Source: Taishania sp965247975 (GTDB lineage Bacteria > Bacteroidota > Bacteroidia > Flavobacteriales_D > Crocinitomicaceae). From it: 64,000 nucleotides of DNA. Shown in pieces: positions 43,799-53,865 of the stretch (positions are counted from its first letter, which is position 1; every line of letters starts with the position of its first letter). The position numbers and the translations under genes were made by a program. The notes beneath the pieces are model-generated. The model was not told the origin of the DNA and made no database searches. It saw nothing but the letters and a program-made list of their open reading frames with translations. The stretch lies in contig OZ252050.1 of NCBI GenBank assembly GCA_965247975.1, positions 806,001-870,000 of the forward strand, in the 5' to 3' direction.

Positions 43799-46033
43799 AT
43801 GAAATTTATTTTATTTTTAATTACTTTAACTGCTACTTTTCAGCTGAGTGCTCAGTATGAAGGAACGGCACCACTTACGTTTAACCAAGAGCTGAGTTCT
43901 GTTTCTGAAAATCAATTAAAAATCAATGCTGGAACTTTTGACAGTACGTTCATATTTACAACTGACACGATTTCAATTCCGTTTTTTGACGAATTTTCAC
44001 GAAATAAGATTCAGCAATATCAAGCAAATTTTGGGGATCCAAATGTGACATTCGACAAAAAGTACCGCTTGTTAGATTTGTCTGATGTTCCGGTTGCCAA
44101 TGATGTTTTACGGACAACACAAATTACATTTCGTCGCACGTATGACATTAACACAGATGAAACAACGGATGAAAATTTTCCGGCTGAATTAATTAAAGTT
44201 GGAGAATTAGATAATTACCCAGTTATATATTCAACAGTAAATACTTATCCACCATTTTATATATACGACACAATTGGCGCTCCAGATGTTTCAGATACAG
44301 TTTGGATCGTTGGGCCAGATATTTACCAAGATTCTGCCACTCAATTTTTTGCGCATGTTCAAGATCCAAATGCTTTGTGGATTGATGATAATGCGTTTCA
44401 CAATTATCGTTTCGCTGTCGATCCATGGTCACTCGGAATAATGACTTTTGATGGTCTTGACCGTAAAGGTTATCCTTACGAAATGGGAACTACTTTAAGC
44501 GGAGTAGCTGATTATTTGACTTCGAAAGCGATTGATTTAACTTCATTTACCCCTGGTGATAGCATTTATTTGACTTTTTTAGTTCAACGTCAAGGTTTTG
44601 GAGACGTACCAGAAGTGAACGATTCTCTTGTGCTCGAATTTTACGATGCCACAAATCAAGATTGGATTCGCCAATGGGGAATCAATGGTGGAAACGTAGG
44701 AGAATTTAAATTGGGTCAAATCCCTGTGAAAACCGCAAATTTCTTTTCTGATGCTTTTCAATTTCGTTTTAAGAATTATGGCGCACTTTCAGGAATGCTA
44801 GATCAGTTTCATTTAGATTATGTTCACTTAAGAAATGCATCAGGCTATCAAGATACGTTGATTGAGGATTTTGCAATGGTTTATCCTGTTCCAACCTTGT
44901 TAAAAGATTTTACATCCGTGCCTTGGGATCATTATAAAAACAACTCCGCTGGAAAAATGAATCCAAACACAGAAGTTGTTGTTCGAAATAGTTATTTGAA
45001 TGGTGGAAATCCAATAAGTTCAGCCTTAGGCGGACAAATTAAAGTGAGCTATAACGGAACTTTGGAATCTCCAACGGTAAATTTGAATGGGCAAGTCTTG
45101 GCTGGATTCCCTGATGCAGGACCAGATTATGCTCCTCGAACAACTATTCATTCTTTTCACGATGTTACTGCGTATTCTTACGATATCTCAAAACCAGGAA
45201 CGCAACAAGAATTTGATATCGCTGCAAGTGCTTCTGTGCCTGTCGGATCATTTCAACCAAATGACACAGCTTATTCGCGCCAATTTTTCAGCAATTACTA
45301 TTCTTACGATGATGGTACTGCCGAACAAGCGTACTTTGTAACTGGGAACCAATGCCGCATTGCCATTCAATACACGCCTTACGAAGCAGATTCAATCATT
45401 GGAATGATGGTGCATTTTGTGCCGACGGTAAATGATGTTTCTAATAAATTATTCCGTATGGTCGTTTGGGCTGATAACGGAGGTGTTCCGGGAAATGTGC
45501 TTTACGAAGATGATGCTTTCCAACCAAAACAACCCATTTATTCTGGAAGTCCGAATGGATTTGTGAAGTACTTTACGAATGATACGGTTAAAGTTCCTGT
45601 AAGCGGAAAGTTCTACATTGGCTGGCGACAAATAGACCCAGATGGATTGAACGTTGGATTAGATAAAAACATAGACCAAAGCACTCATACGTTTTATAAT
45701 ATTGGAACAGCTGGTTCTTGGAATCAAACCTCCATTCCAGGTTCTGTGATGATCCGACCAATTTTTTCAACTTCGCTTGATCCAGAACTTGGAATCGAAA
45801 CGAAAGTTGTAGAAGAACAATCCTTGATTATTTATCCAAATCCTTCAACAGGCATGTTCACTGTAAAGCCATCTTTTGGAGAAGTAGGAGAAATATTTGT
45901 TTATTCCTTGCGAGGAGAGCTTGTGTTAAGCACTACTGACAACTCCCTTGATTTGACAAACTATTCCGACGGAATTTATTTTGTGAAAGCAGCAAATAGC
46001 ACTGCTACCTATAAAGTCATTAAAGGTCAATGA
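43799..46033 (+). CDS. Secreted T9SS-sorted protein of unknown function
   Basis: About 744 residues from the ATG at 43799: signal peptide (MKFILFLITLTATFQLSAQ), a long all-beta body with Asp/Thr-rich strands (ITFRRTYDINTDETTDE) and a jelly-roll-like middle, and a C-terminal type-A T9SS signal (LIIYPNPSTGMFTVKP ... TATYKVIKGQ). No catalytic motif is recognised. The PASTA gene ends 2 bp upstream and the RluA gene overlaps by 4 bp, so all three are co-transcribed. Confidence 0.82.
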   Translation: MKFILFLITLTATFQLSAQYEGTAPLTFNQELSSVSENQLKINAGTFDSTFIFTTDTISIPFFDEFSRNKIQQYQANFGDPNVTFDKKYRLLDLSDVPVANDVLRTTQITFRRTYDINTDETTDENFPAELIKVGELDNYPVIYSTVNTYPPFYIYDTIGAPDVSDTVWIVGPDIYQDSATQFFAHVQDPNALWIDDNAFHNYRFAVDPWSLGIMTFDGLDRKGYPYEMGTTLSGVADYLTSKAIDLTSFTPGDSIYLTFLVQRQGFGDVPEVNDSLVLEFYDATNQDWIRQWGINGGNVGEFKLGQIPVKTANFFSDAFQFRFKNYGALSGMLDQFHLDYVHLRNASGYQDTLIEDFAMVYPVPTLLKDFTSVPWDHYKNNSAGKMNPNTEVVVRNSYLNGGNPISSALGGQIKVSYNGTLESPTVNLNGQVLAGFPDAGPDYAPRTTIHSFHDVTAYSYDISKPGTQQEFDIAASASVPVGSFQPNDTAYSRQFFSNYYSYDDGTAEQAYFVTGNQCRIAIQYTPYEADSIIGMMVHFVPTVNDVSNKLFRMVVWADNGGVPGNVLYEDDAFQPKQPIYSGSPNGFVKYFTNDTVKVPVSGKFYIGWRQIDPDGLNVGLDKNIDQSTHTFYNIGTAGSWNQTSIPGSVMIRPIFSTSLDPELGIETKVVEEQSLIIYPNPSTGMFTVKPSFGEVGEIFVYSLRGELVLSTTDNSLDLTNYSDGIYFVKAANSTATYKVIKGQ

Positions 46034-47076
46034 TAGAAGAACTGGAAGATGACGCGTCCTTTGAACAGGATGAAGAATTATATGAACACCACAAATTTTC
46101 GGCAGAACCAGGCTTAGTTGTCATTCGCATCGATAAATTTTTGATGGATCGCATGGCGAATACATCGCGGAATCGCATTCAAAATGCAGCGAAGAATGGA
46201 AGTATTCTCGTGAATGGCGTTAAAGTCAAACAGAATTACAAAGTAAAGCCAAACGATCAGATTTCCATTGTTTTGCCATTTCCTGTGCGAAATTTGGAAT
46301 TAATTCCAGAAAACATTCCCATTGAAATTATTTACGAAGACGATCAAGTAGTGGTTGTAAATAAACCAGATGATATGGTGGTGCATCCAGGATATGGAAA
46401 TTACACCGGGACACTTGTAAATGCATTAGTTTATCATTTCGATAACCTGCCTGAAAAAATCACAGACTATTTTGGGCGACCAGGATTGGTGCATCGGCTT
46501 GATAAACACACAACCGGTGTTATGGTAATCGCTAAAACAGAACATGCCCTGAGTTTTTTAGCGCAACAATTTTTTGACCGAACCACGGAACGCAGGTATT
46601 GGGCACTCGTTTGGGGTGATGTAACCGAAGATGGAACCATAACTGGAAATGTTGGACGATCTTTGAAAAATAGAAAAATGATGACCGTTTTTCCAGATGG
46701 TGATTATGGGAAGCATGCGATTACTCATTATAAAGTGCTCGAACGTTTTGGCTTGGTGACATTAGTTGAATGTAAATTAGAAACGGGAAGAACACATCAA
46801 ATTAGAACACATTTTAAATACATGGGGCATCCACTTTTCCACGATTTGGAGTATGGTGGTGATATCATTTTGAAAGGAACAACCCATTCTAAGTACAAAA
46901 CATTCATTGAGAATTGCTTTAATTTATTAAAAGGTCAAGCACTTCACGCCAAAACCCTAGGATTTGAGCATCCAACATCTGGGAAAATGCTACAGTTTGA
47001 TTCTGAATTACCAAGTGGTTTTGCTCAAGTTTTGCAGAAATGGCGCACATATTCCAGTGCCATGATCGAAGAATAA
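46030..47076 (+). CDS. RluA/RluD family 23S rRNA pseudouridine synthase
   Basis: A 348-residue enzyme that isomerises uridine to pseudouridine in rRNA. An N-terminal S4 RNA-binding domain (RIDKFLMDRMANTSRNRIQ) precedes the catalytic domain with the nucleophile Asp158 in HRLDKHTTGVMVI and the later GRTHQIRTHF. The acidic N-terminal extension (MIEELEDDASFEQDEE) is typical of Bacteroidota RluD. The start overlaps the secreted-protein stop (ATGA). The exact target uridines are not readable. Confidence 0.93.
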   Translation: MIEELEDDASFEQDEELYEHHKFSAEPGLVVIRIDKFLMDRMANTSRNRIQNAAKNGSILVNGVKVKQNYKVKPNDQISIVLPFPVRNLELIPENIPIEIIYEDDQVVVVNKPDDMVVHPGYGNYTGTLVNALVYHFDNLPEKITDYFGRPGLVHRLDKHTTGVMVIAKTEHALSFLAQQFFDRTTERRYWALVWGDVTEDGTITGNVGRSLKNRKMMTVFPDGDYGKHAITHYKVLERFGLVTLVECKLETGRTHQIRTHFKYMGHPLFHDLEYGGDIILKGTTHSKYKTFIENCFNLLKGQALHAKTLGFEHPTSGKMLQFDSELPSGFAQVLQKWRTYSSAMIEE

Positions 47077-47266
47077 CAATATTTTTACTGAATAAAATTT
47101 AATTTTAACGCAATTATTATTTCATTTTCTTAACTTCGACGTGCTTTTATTTAAATAAATAATTATTTTTACGCAGAAATTACTTGGATTTTTAGGATGA
47201 AAAATAGGTTTTGTCAAATAAAACTCTTTTCTTCGCTTAACAATTACTATGACGAAATTTGATTCT

Positions 47267-49426
47267 ATGACTAATAAAATTATTATCACATCACTGTTCT
47301 TGGGGCTTTCGGCTGCAAGTTATTCTCAAAACAACAAGTATGTTGACAAAGCAAATATTGCTTATCAAAGTGAGCAGTACTGCGAAGCAGCTGACGCTTG
47401 TGCATTAGCATATACTAAATTAACTCGAAAAGGAAAATCTGCTCAAAAAATGAAAGCTACTATGGCGTTTCAAACAGCAGAAAGTTATAGACAAACTGAG
47501 CGTTATCGTTTGGCGAATGAGTGGTACGATCGTGCTATCTTGTTAGATTATCAAGAAATCGATCCAGTGGTTCATTATTACAATGGTGAGATGTTCCGTA
47601 TCATGGGCGAGAAAGACAAAGCGATTAAACAATACACCGCTTTTAATAAATTGGCTCCTGGTGATACACGTGGTCAAGTTGGTATCGCTTCTTGTAACAA
47701 AGTAGAAGATTTTGTTGCTAATAAAACTAAACACATTGTTGAACCACAAAAAAATATCAACACAAAACAATTCGATATGGCGCCAATGTTTGGTGACAGA
47801 AAAGAATCTGTGATGTATTTTGGTTCTAGTAGAGAAAAAAGTACAGGTAGTGCAAAGGATCCGCGTACATGTGAAAAATACATGGACCTTTGGGTGTCAG
47901 AAATGGACAAAAAAGGGAATTGGTTGGAGCCAAAACAGGTGCAAGGAACGGGAATCAACACAGAAGACAATGAAGGTACTTGTGCTTTTGATGGTCGTGG
48001 AAAAACGATGTTCTTTACGCGTTGTCCAAATGTGAAAAAACAAAATTTGGGTTGTGACATCTGGGTAGCAGAGCAAAAAAGCAAAACAGAGTGGAAAGAA
48101 CCTACAAAATTGAATTTGAAAACAAATGATACCTTGACTGTTGGTCATCCTTGTGTTTCTGACGATGGTAAATTCTTGATTTTCACATCCGATTTACCTG
48201 GAGGTTTTGGAGGTCGTGACTTATGGTCAACAACATATGACAAAAAATCAGATTCGTGGACAACACCAGTAAATTTAGGTCCTGAAATCAATACACCTGG
48301 AAACGACATGTTTGCAACTTTCGGAAAAGATGGTGCTTTGTACTATGCAACAGATGGAAAACCAGGAATGGGAGGTTTAGATATCTTTAAAGCTGAGAAA
48401 GTTGGAGAACAAAATAAATGGCAAAACGCTGTGAATTTAGGAGTTCCAATTAACTCCATTCACAATGACTATGCGTTGGTTGAGCACACAGAAACAAAAG
48501 GTTACTTTACTTCTGAAAGAAAAAATGAGAATGGTGAAAACATTCCAGATATCTGGTCATATGAAATGCCACCAAACTTGTTTGATTTAAAAGTGATTGT
48601 TGCAAATGCAAAAGATAAAAAAGTTAAAATCGAGGACGCTCGTGTAGTGGTTAAATCATCTACTGGAGATACTTGGGAAGGTTATACAAATGCAGCAGGA
48701 ACAGTATTCTGGGATAAAAAACCAAATGGCGATCGCTACATTACACCAGATGCGTCTTATACAGTAAATGTATCCAAAGAAGGATATTACGAAAACAAAA
48801 CGGGTTCTAAATTTACAACAATTGGCTTGTCGCAAGGACAAAACTTTGTGGTAGAGATGAACTTGTTACCAATAGAAAAAGTAATTCGTCTCCCAGAGGT
48901 GCGTTATCCTTTAGCAAAATGGGATTTATTGGTTGACGGTACTATTAACTCACCTGACTCATTATTATTCGTTTATAATCTTTTAGAAGAATATCCAGGA
49001 ATGGTATTGGAATTGAGTTCACATACAGATTCACGTGGTGCTACAAATGCGAACCAAGTGCTTTCAGAAAACAGAGCGCACAAATGTTACGAGTATTTAG
49101 TAAAAGAAAAAGGAGTTGATCCTAGACGTATTATTCCAGTTGGAAAAGGAGAAAATGATCCACGTACTGTTTACAAAAGAAATAATGATTATTTCGCAAC
49201 TGCAACTTTAGATAAAGCTGGTAAACCAACAGACGGTTCTGTTGAAGTTAAGTTGACTGAAGCATTAATTAATTCGTTCAAAACTTCAAATCCTGCGATG
49301 TTCGATAAATTACACCAATTCAATCGTCGTACAGAAGGTAGAGTTTTAAATATGGATTTCAATCCTGCAACTGCGCCTGCAGCTCCAAAAGAATACTTGG
49401 AGTTCAAAACAGTGCCGAAAATGTAA
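47267..49426 (+). CDS. PorE-like OmpA family protein (TPR, PD40, CRD, OmpA)
   Basis: About 719 residues from ATG 47267, which starts at the signal peptide MTNKIIITSLFLGLSAASYS; the ATG at 47249 adds six residues. Domains in order: TPR-like helices (about 20-130), PD40/WD40-like propeller (about 150-400: DLWVSEMDKKGNW, LIFTSDLPGGFGGRDLWS), a carboxypeptidase-regulatory-like domain (about 440-540) and a C-terminal OmpA peptidoglycan-binding domain (ELSSHTDSRGATNANQVLSE). This is the four-domain plan of PorE, which anchors the T9SS to peptidoglycan in Porphyromonas. Several paralogous proteins share it, so a true PorE role is likely but not certain. Confidence 0.88.
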   Translation: MTNKIIITSLFLGLSAASYSQNNKYVDKANIAYQSEQYCEAADACALAYTKLTRKGKSAQKMKATMAFQTAESYRQTERYRLANEWYDRAILLDYQEIDPVVHYYNGEMFRIMGEKDKAIKQYTAFNKLAPGDTRGQVGIASCNKVEDFVANKTKHIVEPQKNINTKQFDMAPMFGDRKESVMYFGSSREKSTGSAKDPRTCEKYMDLWVSEMDKKGNWLEPKQVQGTGINTEDNEGTCAFDGRGKTMFFTRCPNVKKQNLGCDIWVAEQKSKTEWKEPTKLNLKTNDTLTVGHPCVSDDGKFLIFTSDLPGGFGGRDLWSTTYDKKSDSWTTPVNLGPEINTPGNDMFATFGKDGALYYATDGKPGMGGLDIFKAEKVGEQNKWQNAVNLGVPINSIHNDYALVEHTETKGYFTSERKNENGENIPDIWSYEMPPNLFDLKVIVANAKDKKVKIEDARVVVKSSTGDTWEGYTNAAGTVFWDKKPNGDRYITPDASYTVNVSKEGYYENKTGSKFTTIGLSQGQNFVVEMNLLPIEKVIRLPEVRYPLAKWDLLVDGTINSPDSLLFVYNLLEEYPGMVLELSSHTDSRGATNANQVLSENRAHKCYEYLVKEKGVDPRRIIPVGKGENDPRTVYKRNNDYFATATLDKAGKPTDGSVEVKLTEALINSFKTSNPAMFDKLHQFNRRTEGRVLNMDFNPATAPAAPKEYLEFKTVPKM

Positions 49427-49451
49427 TTTTTGATTTAACAATAAATAATAA

Positions 49452-49478
49452 GGGCTCAATGTAAATTGGGCCTTTTTT
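49452..49478 (+). terminator. Terminator after PorE-like gene
   Basis: GGGCTCAA pairs with TTGGGCCT around a 6-nt loop and six T follow. Its 3' arm overlaps the -33 region of the next gene's promoter. Confidence 0.8.
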
Positions 49479-49487
49479 GTTTTAAAA

Positions 49488-49495
49488 TATTTTTG
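49488..49495 (+). promoter_or_regulatory. -7 promoter element of DUF2851 gene
   Basis: TATTTTTG fits TAnnTTTG. A TTG at 49466-49468, inside the terminator stem, lies exactly 19 bp upstream. Confidence 0.5.
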
Positions 49496-49522
49496 TAACT
49501 TTAGGTAAAAACCAAATTTACA

Positions 49523-50737
49523 ATGAACGAAAATTACCTACAATTCATTTGGAAAGTGAAACGGATTCCCTTTCATTTGATCAAAACAACAACGCATCAA
49601 TCCATTACCATTAAAAATGTTGGAATCCATAACACCCATGAGTCAGGACCTGATTTTACCAATGGGCGCATTTTATTGGATGGAATTGAATGGGCTGGAA
49701 ACATCGAAATTCATGTAAAAAGCTCCGATTGGTACAAACACAATCATCAACACGACGAAGCATACAATAATGTGATTTTGCATGTGGTTTTGGAGCATGA
49801 CCAAGATGTTTATATCAATGAAACACCAATTCCAACCATTGAACTCAAAGATTACATAGATGACGAACATTTTGAACATTGGAAATATTTCGCAGATGCA
49901 TCATCTGAAGTGAATTGCAGAAAATCACTTCCCGATCTTGAAACTATTTACCTCGAATCAATGATGGAGCGTGCAGTTTGGGACCGGTTGAATCGTAAAA
50001 GTTTTTTTCTCAAACAAGATACTGAGATTTCAGAACCACAAGAAATGCTTTATTTTCTATTTGCGCGTGCGTTTGGTGTGAAGGTAAATCAATTTCCCTT
50101 CGAGGAAATGTCAAGAAGGTTGCCATTATCCATTCTTAAATCAGTTGAAAAAAGGAAACAAAAGGAACTCATTTTGGCAACCAGCGGAATTGATTCTGTA
50201 ATTCAGAATCGTAAAACACCAAAAACGTGGATCGAGATGAATCGAAAATTTCAAATCGGAACAGTTACACCACAAGCATGGAAACGCAAAGGCTTGAGGC
50301 CACATAGCTATCCTGAAATTCGAATCAATCAATTTGCTCATTTTATCTCCAATTATGATTTTGATATTGCCTTGGAAGTTTTAAATGGAGAAGATCTAGT
50401 TTCTTACACAAATTCAGTTTTTAAGCTTTCGTTTAAGGAAGCTGATAAGAACTTGTCAATGTCTACTTCCTTTCAAAATTTGTTGCTCATCAATGCAATT
50501 GTTCCTTTTTTGTGGTGGTATTCCGAAGAGAAACAAGACGATATCATCAAATCACGGGTAGTTTCGATGTTAGAATCACTCAAACCTGAAAGCAATACAA
50601 TAATCGATGTTTGGAAGAAACTCGGGATTCGGGTGAAAAATGCATTCGAAAGCCAAGCGCTAATTGAATTGTACAATGAACATTGCATGAAAAATAAATG
50701 TCTTTCGTGTGCAATTGGTGTACAAATTTTAAAATAA
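49523..50737 (+). CDS. DUF2851 family protein
   Basis: A 404-residue cytoplasmic protein. The N-terminal half carries DUF2851 signatures: MNENYLQFIWKVKRIPF, ESGPDFTNGRILLDGIEWAG and EIHVKSSDWYKHNHQHD; the C-terminal CLSCAIGVQILK with cysteines may bind metal. The function is unknown and no catalytic residues are established, though the GNIEIHVKSSDW segment is reminiscent of nuclease-like folds. It is conserved across Bacteroidota. Confidence 0.87.
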   Translation: MNENYLQFIWKVKRIPFHLIKTTTHQSITIKNVGIHNTHESGPDFTNGRILLDGIEWAGNIEIHVKSSDWYKHNHQHDEAYNNVILHVVLEHDQDVYINETPIPTIELKDYIDDEHFEHWKYFADASSEVNCRKSLPDLETIYLESMMERAVWDRLNRKSFFLKQDTEISEPQEMLYFLFARAFGVKVNQFPFEEMSRRLPLSILKSVEKRKQKELILATSGIDSVIQNRKTPKTWIEMNRKFQIGTVTPQAWKRKGLRPHSYPEIRINQFAHFISNYDFDIALEVLNGEDLVSYTNSVFKLSFKEADKNLSMSTSFQNLLLINAIVPFLWWYSEEKQDDIIKSRVVSMLESLKPESNTIIDVWKKLGIRVKNAFESQALIELYNEHCMKNKCLSCAIGVQILK

Positions 50738-50826
50738 ACCGTTTAGTCATGCGTATTTGAACCCAAATACGTAATTTAGTGGCACAGAATTTTGTTTTTG
50801 ATCAGAATACATTGACACGTCAATAA

Positions 50827-51063
50827 ATGAGACTCATACATAAAATTGCATTCTTTTTTGAACTCAGATCTTTTGGAGTGTGTCGGTGGCTTGCCAAGAA
50901 TTTGGGAATAGAAAGTTCAAAAGTACGTCTTGGATTTATTTATGCTTCATTCATCGCACTTGGTTCACCTTTGATCATTTACTTGGCAATGGCTTGGCTG
51001 TTGGAACACAAACACTACTTTAAGTTCCAACGAAAAAAACGAACCACTATTTGGGAATTATAA
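50827..51063 (+). CDS. Small PspC domain membrane protein
   Basis: A 78-residue protein of the PspC domain: GVCRWLAKNLGIESSKVRLGFI, followed by one or two transmembrane helices (YASFIALGSPLIIYLAMAWLL) and a basic tail. PspC modules take part in envelope stress responses in enterobacteria. There is no PspA or PspB partner nearby, so the role here is open. Confidence 0.85.
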   Translation: MRLIHKIAFFFELRSFGVCRWLAKNLGIESSKVRLGFIYASFIALGSPLIIYLAMAWLLEHKHYFKFQRKKRTTIWEL

Positions 51064-51153
51064 ATAAAGAATTCATTTTCATTTTTCTTTTTATGAGTTT
51101 GAAAACACTGTATTTTTAAAGTAATAATTCTTAAATGATATTTAATAAAACTC

Positions 51154-52035
51154 ATGAAAATTCTCATTACAGGTTCAAATGGTTTGCTCGGACAGAAAAT
51201 TGTCGCTCAGCTTTTAAAACAAAAGATAGCATTTATTGCTACGTCACAAGGCGATAATCGAAACCCAGATTGTCCAACAGAAAACTATTGTTCGATGGAC
51301 ATCTCAAATCCGCTTGAAGTTGAAGCGTGTTTTCAAGATCAAGAAATTACACATGTAATTCATACTGCTGCAATCACAAATGTAGATGAATGTGAAACAA
51401 ATCCTGCTTTATGTAAAAAAGTAAATGTCGACGGAACACGCATTTTGTTTGAAGCATGCAAAAGAAAAGACATTCGTTTTCAATTGCTTTCAACAGATTT
51501 TGTTTTTGATGGTGAAAGAGGCAACTACTCCGAAGAAGATATTGTGAATCCGTTGAGTGTATATGCTTCTTCAAAAGTAGAAGGAGAACAAATTTTACAA
51601 GAAAGCGAATTTAAAGATTGGTCTATTGTTCGAACAATTATTGTTTACGGCACTGGAAATAATTTATCTAGATCTAATCTTTTGGTTTGGGCAAAATCTG
51701 CATTACACAAAGGTGATTCCATGAATATTATCGACGATCAATTTCGTGCTCCTACTTGGGCTGATGATTTGGCTTGGGGATGCATTCGGATTTGCACCTT
51801 AAATCAACACGGAATTTTCCATCTTTCTGGTCCAACAACCTATTCGATTTATGAAATTGTTCGTTTGGTGGCCGACTATTATCATTTATCTATGGAAAAA
51901 GTAAATAAAATTTCCAGTGAGTCGCTCAATCAACCCGCAAAACGCCCACCAAGAACGGGTTTTGACTTAACAAAAGCAAAATTATTACTTGGCTACGAAC
52001 CAAAATCCATTCAAGAAACACTTGATTTATTATAG
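51154..52035 (+). CDS. Extended SDR, dTDP-4-dehydrorhamnose reductase (RmlD)-like
   Basis: A 293-residue NAD(P)-binding protein with the N-terminal motif GSNGLLGQKIV, HTAAITNVDECE, LSTDFVFDGERG and the catalytic YASSKVEGE (YxxxK). It is closest in layout to RmlD, the last step of dTDP-rhamnose synthesis, but no rmlA, B or C genes are nearby, so sugar-nucleotide reduction in general is the safer call. It is cytoplasmic and probably monocistronic. Confidence 0.85.
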   Translation: MKILITGSNGLLGQKIVAQLLKQKIAFIATSQGDNRNPDCPTENYCSMDISNPLEVEACFQDQEITHVIHTAAITNVDECETNPALCKKVNVDGTRILFEACKRKDIRFQLLSTDFVFDGERGNYSEEDIVNPLSVYASSKVEGEQILQESEFKDWSIVRTIIVYGTGNNLSRSNLLVWAKSALHKGDSMNIIDDQFRAPTWADDLAWGCIRICTLNQHGIFHLSGPTTYSIYEIVRLVADYYHLSMEKVNKISSESLNQPAKRPPRTGFDLTKAKLLLGYEPKSIQETLDLL

Positions 52036-52092
52036 TGCTTTTGTACTTTCCAAACAAAAAATGCTATATTCGTTCAAACTATAACGTAAATT

Positions 52093-53865
52093 ATGTCAAA
52101 AACTAGTGATGCAGGTTGGGGTTCCAGAGTAGGTCTTATTTTAGCAATGGCAGGGAATGCTGTTGGATTAGGAAATTTTTTGAGGTTTCCAGTTCAAGCT
52201 GTAGAAAATGGAGGAGGGGCATTTATCATTCCTTATTTGGTGTGTTTTCTATTAATGGGGATTCCGCTTCTTTTCGTTGAATGGTCTGTTGGTAGATTTG
52301 GTGGACGAGAAGGAAATCACTCTACACCGTTTATTCTTGATTCAATGGATAAACGTAAACTTTGGAAGTACATCGGAGTTTTTGGAATATTCACAAATTT
52401 GGCTGTTGCAGCATACTATTGTTATTTAGAATCTTGGACATTGTCGTACGTGTATCATTCAGTTATTGACACTTTTGGTGGGAAGTCACAAGGTGAAGTG
52501 GCTGGATTTTTTGGAAATTATGTTTCTTTAAGCACCTTAGAACCTATCGTTTTTTGGGTGTTGTGTTTGTTTTTGAATACTTGGATTTTATCCAAAGGAT
52601 TGAGTGGGGGAGTAGAAAAAGCTGCGAAAATTGGAATGCCATTATTGTTGATTTTTGGAGCTTTCCTTGCTTACAAAGCAGTCACAATTCAAGCGGGTGA
52701 GCATGGTGCAATTTTCGATGGTTTAAAAGGCTTAGATTTTTTGTGGACTCCTAAATTCGATACCATTTGGGAACCAAAGGTTTGGTTAGCTGCAGCTGGT
52801 CAAATTTTCTTTACTTTATCTATTGGAATGGGATCCATTCAGTGTTATGCATCCTATGTCAAAAGCAAGGATGATATTGCCTTAAATGCTATGTCAGCTG
52901 GTTGGATGAATGGGTTTGTTGAGGTTGTGCTTGGTTCGGCAATCCTGATACCAATCTCTGTTGGATATCTAGGAATTGATGGTTTAAAAGATTTAATTAG
53001 CGAAGGAGGTGGATTAGGTTTAGGATTTAAAACACTTCCATACTTGTTTGAACAATGGGGAGGCGTTTTAGGTGTCGTTGCTGGTGTTGCTTGGTTCGGA
53101 CTTTTATTCTTCGCTGGTATCACTTCGTCACTAGCAATGGGGACACCGGTTATGGGCTTTCTACAAGACGAATTTGGGTGGAAAGAAAAAAGTGCAGCGT
53201 GGATGTTTGGTTTTGCCGTTCTTATTCTAGGATTACCAACTGTTTTATTTTTCAATAGTGGAGTTTTTGACGAATATGATTATTGGGCTGGAACCGTGTC
53301 TTTAGTGCTTTTTGCATTCATAGAAATTATTCTGTTCTCTTGGATTTTTGGAATTAACAGGGGTTGGAAAGAAATTATTACTGGATCAGATATAAAGGTT
53401 CCATTAATTTTTAAGTTCATTATCAAGTATATTACTCCTGTTATGCTTGCGTTGGTTTTTATCAGCAGCTTCCCTGGAATTTATAACACGATTATTCACA
53501 AGGCTTCCGATGAAAAAATAGCATTCTATGCTGATGTTGATAAAATTTCAAAGAAAATTGAAGAACAACAATTAGTGTTAGATAAAAAAGTAGATTTTAA
53601 AGAAGAGTATTTGCTGGAAAGTTATTCAGATAAGCGAATTGATGCTAATAAAAAGTTAAATGTCACGACTTTTTTGCTTGTGAAAAAACAAAGAGAACTC
53701 CTCAAGCTTAAAAGTGATGCATCGTTTCGAAAATTAAAAATTGCCGATGAAAAGAAAACCATTATATATAAAAATATAAGTCGATTTTTCCTTGTAGCAC
53801 TTTGGTTAGCTATTGCATATCTAGTGTACAAGGCAAGTCTTAATCGTAAAAGAAAATTAATATGA
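52093..53865 (+). CDS. Sodium:neurotransmitter symporter (NSS) family transporter
   Basis: A 590-residue Na+-coupled amino acid transporter with about 12 membrane helices. The unwound TM1 signature is clear: GWGSRVGLILAMAGNAVGLGNFLRFP, with NAVGLGN forming part of the Na+ and substrate sites. A charged, coiled-coil-like segment (about residues 470-560: KISKKIEEQQLVLDKK) is inserted between the last helices, longer than in LeuT. The stop codon overlaps the ATG of a 47-codon small membrane gene that is probably its MetS-type partner. Confidence 0.93.
   Translation: MSKTSDAGWGSRVGLILAMAGNAVGLGNFLRFPVQAVENGGGAFIIPYLVCFLLMGIPLLFVEWSVGRFGGREGNHSTPFILDSMDKRKLWKYIGVFGIFTNLAVAAYYCYLESWTLSYVYHSVIDTFGGKSQGEVAGFFGNYVSLSTLEPIVFWVLCLFLNTWILSKGLSGGVEKAAKIGMPLLLIFGAFLAYKAVTIQAGEHGAIFDGLKGLDFLWTPKFDTIWEPKVWLAAAGQIFFTLSIGMGSIQCYASYVKSKDDIALNAMSAGWMNGFVEVVLGSAILIPISVGYLGIDGLKDLISEGGGLGLGFKTLPYLFEQWGGVLGVVAGVAWFGLLFFAGITSSLAMGTPVMGFLQDEFGWKEKSAAWMFGFAVLILGLPTVLFFNSGVFDEYDYWAGTVSLVLFAFIEIILFSWIFGINRGWKEIITGSDIKVPLIFKFIIKYITPVMLALVFISSFPGIYNTIIHKASDEKIAFYADVDKISKKIEEQQLVLDKKVDFKEEYLLESYSDKRIDANKKLNVTTFLLVKKQRELLKLKSDASFRKLKIADEKKTIIYKNISRFFLVALWLAIAYLVYKASLNRKRKLI

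Noticed and set aside
52854..53255. 133-codon minus-strand frame within the NSS gene
   Set aside because: Its Pro/Lys/Thr-rich composition mirrors membrane-helix codons of the transporter; it has no independent support.
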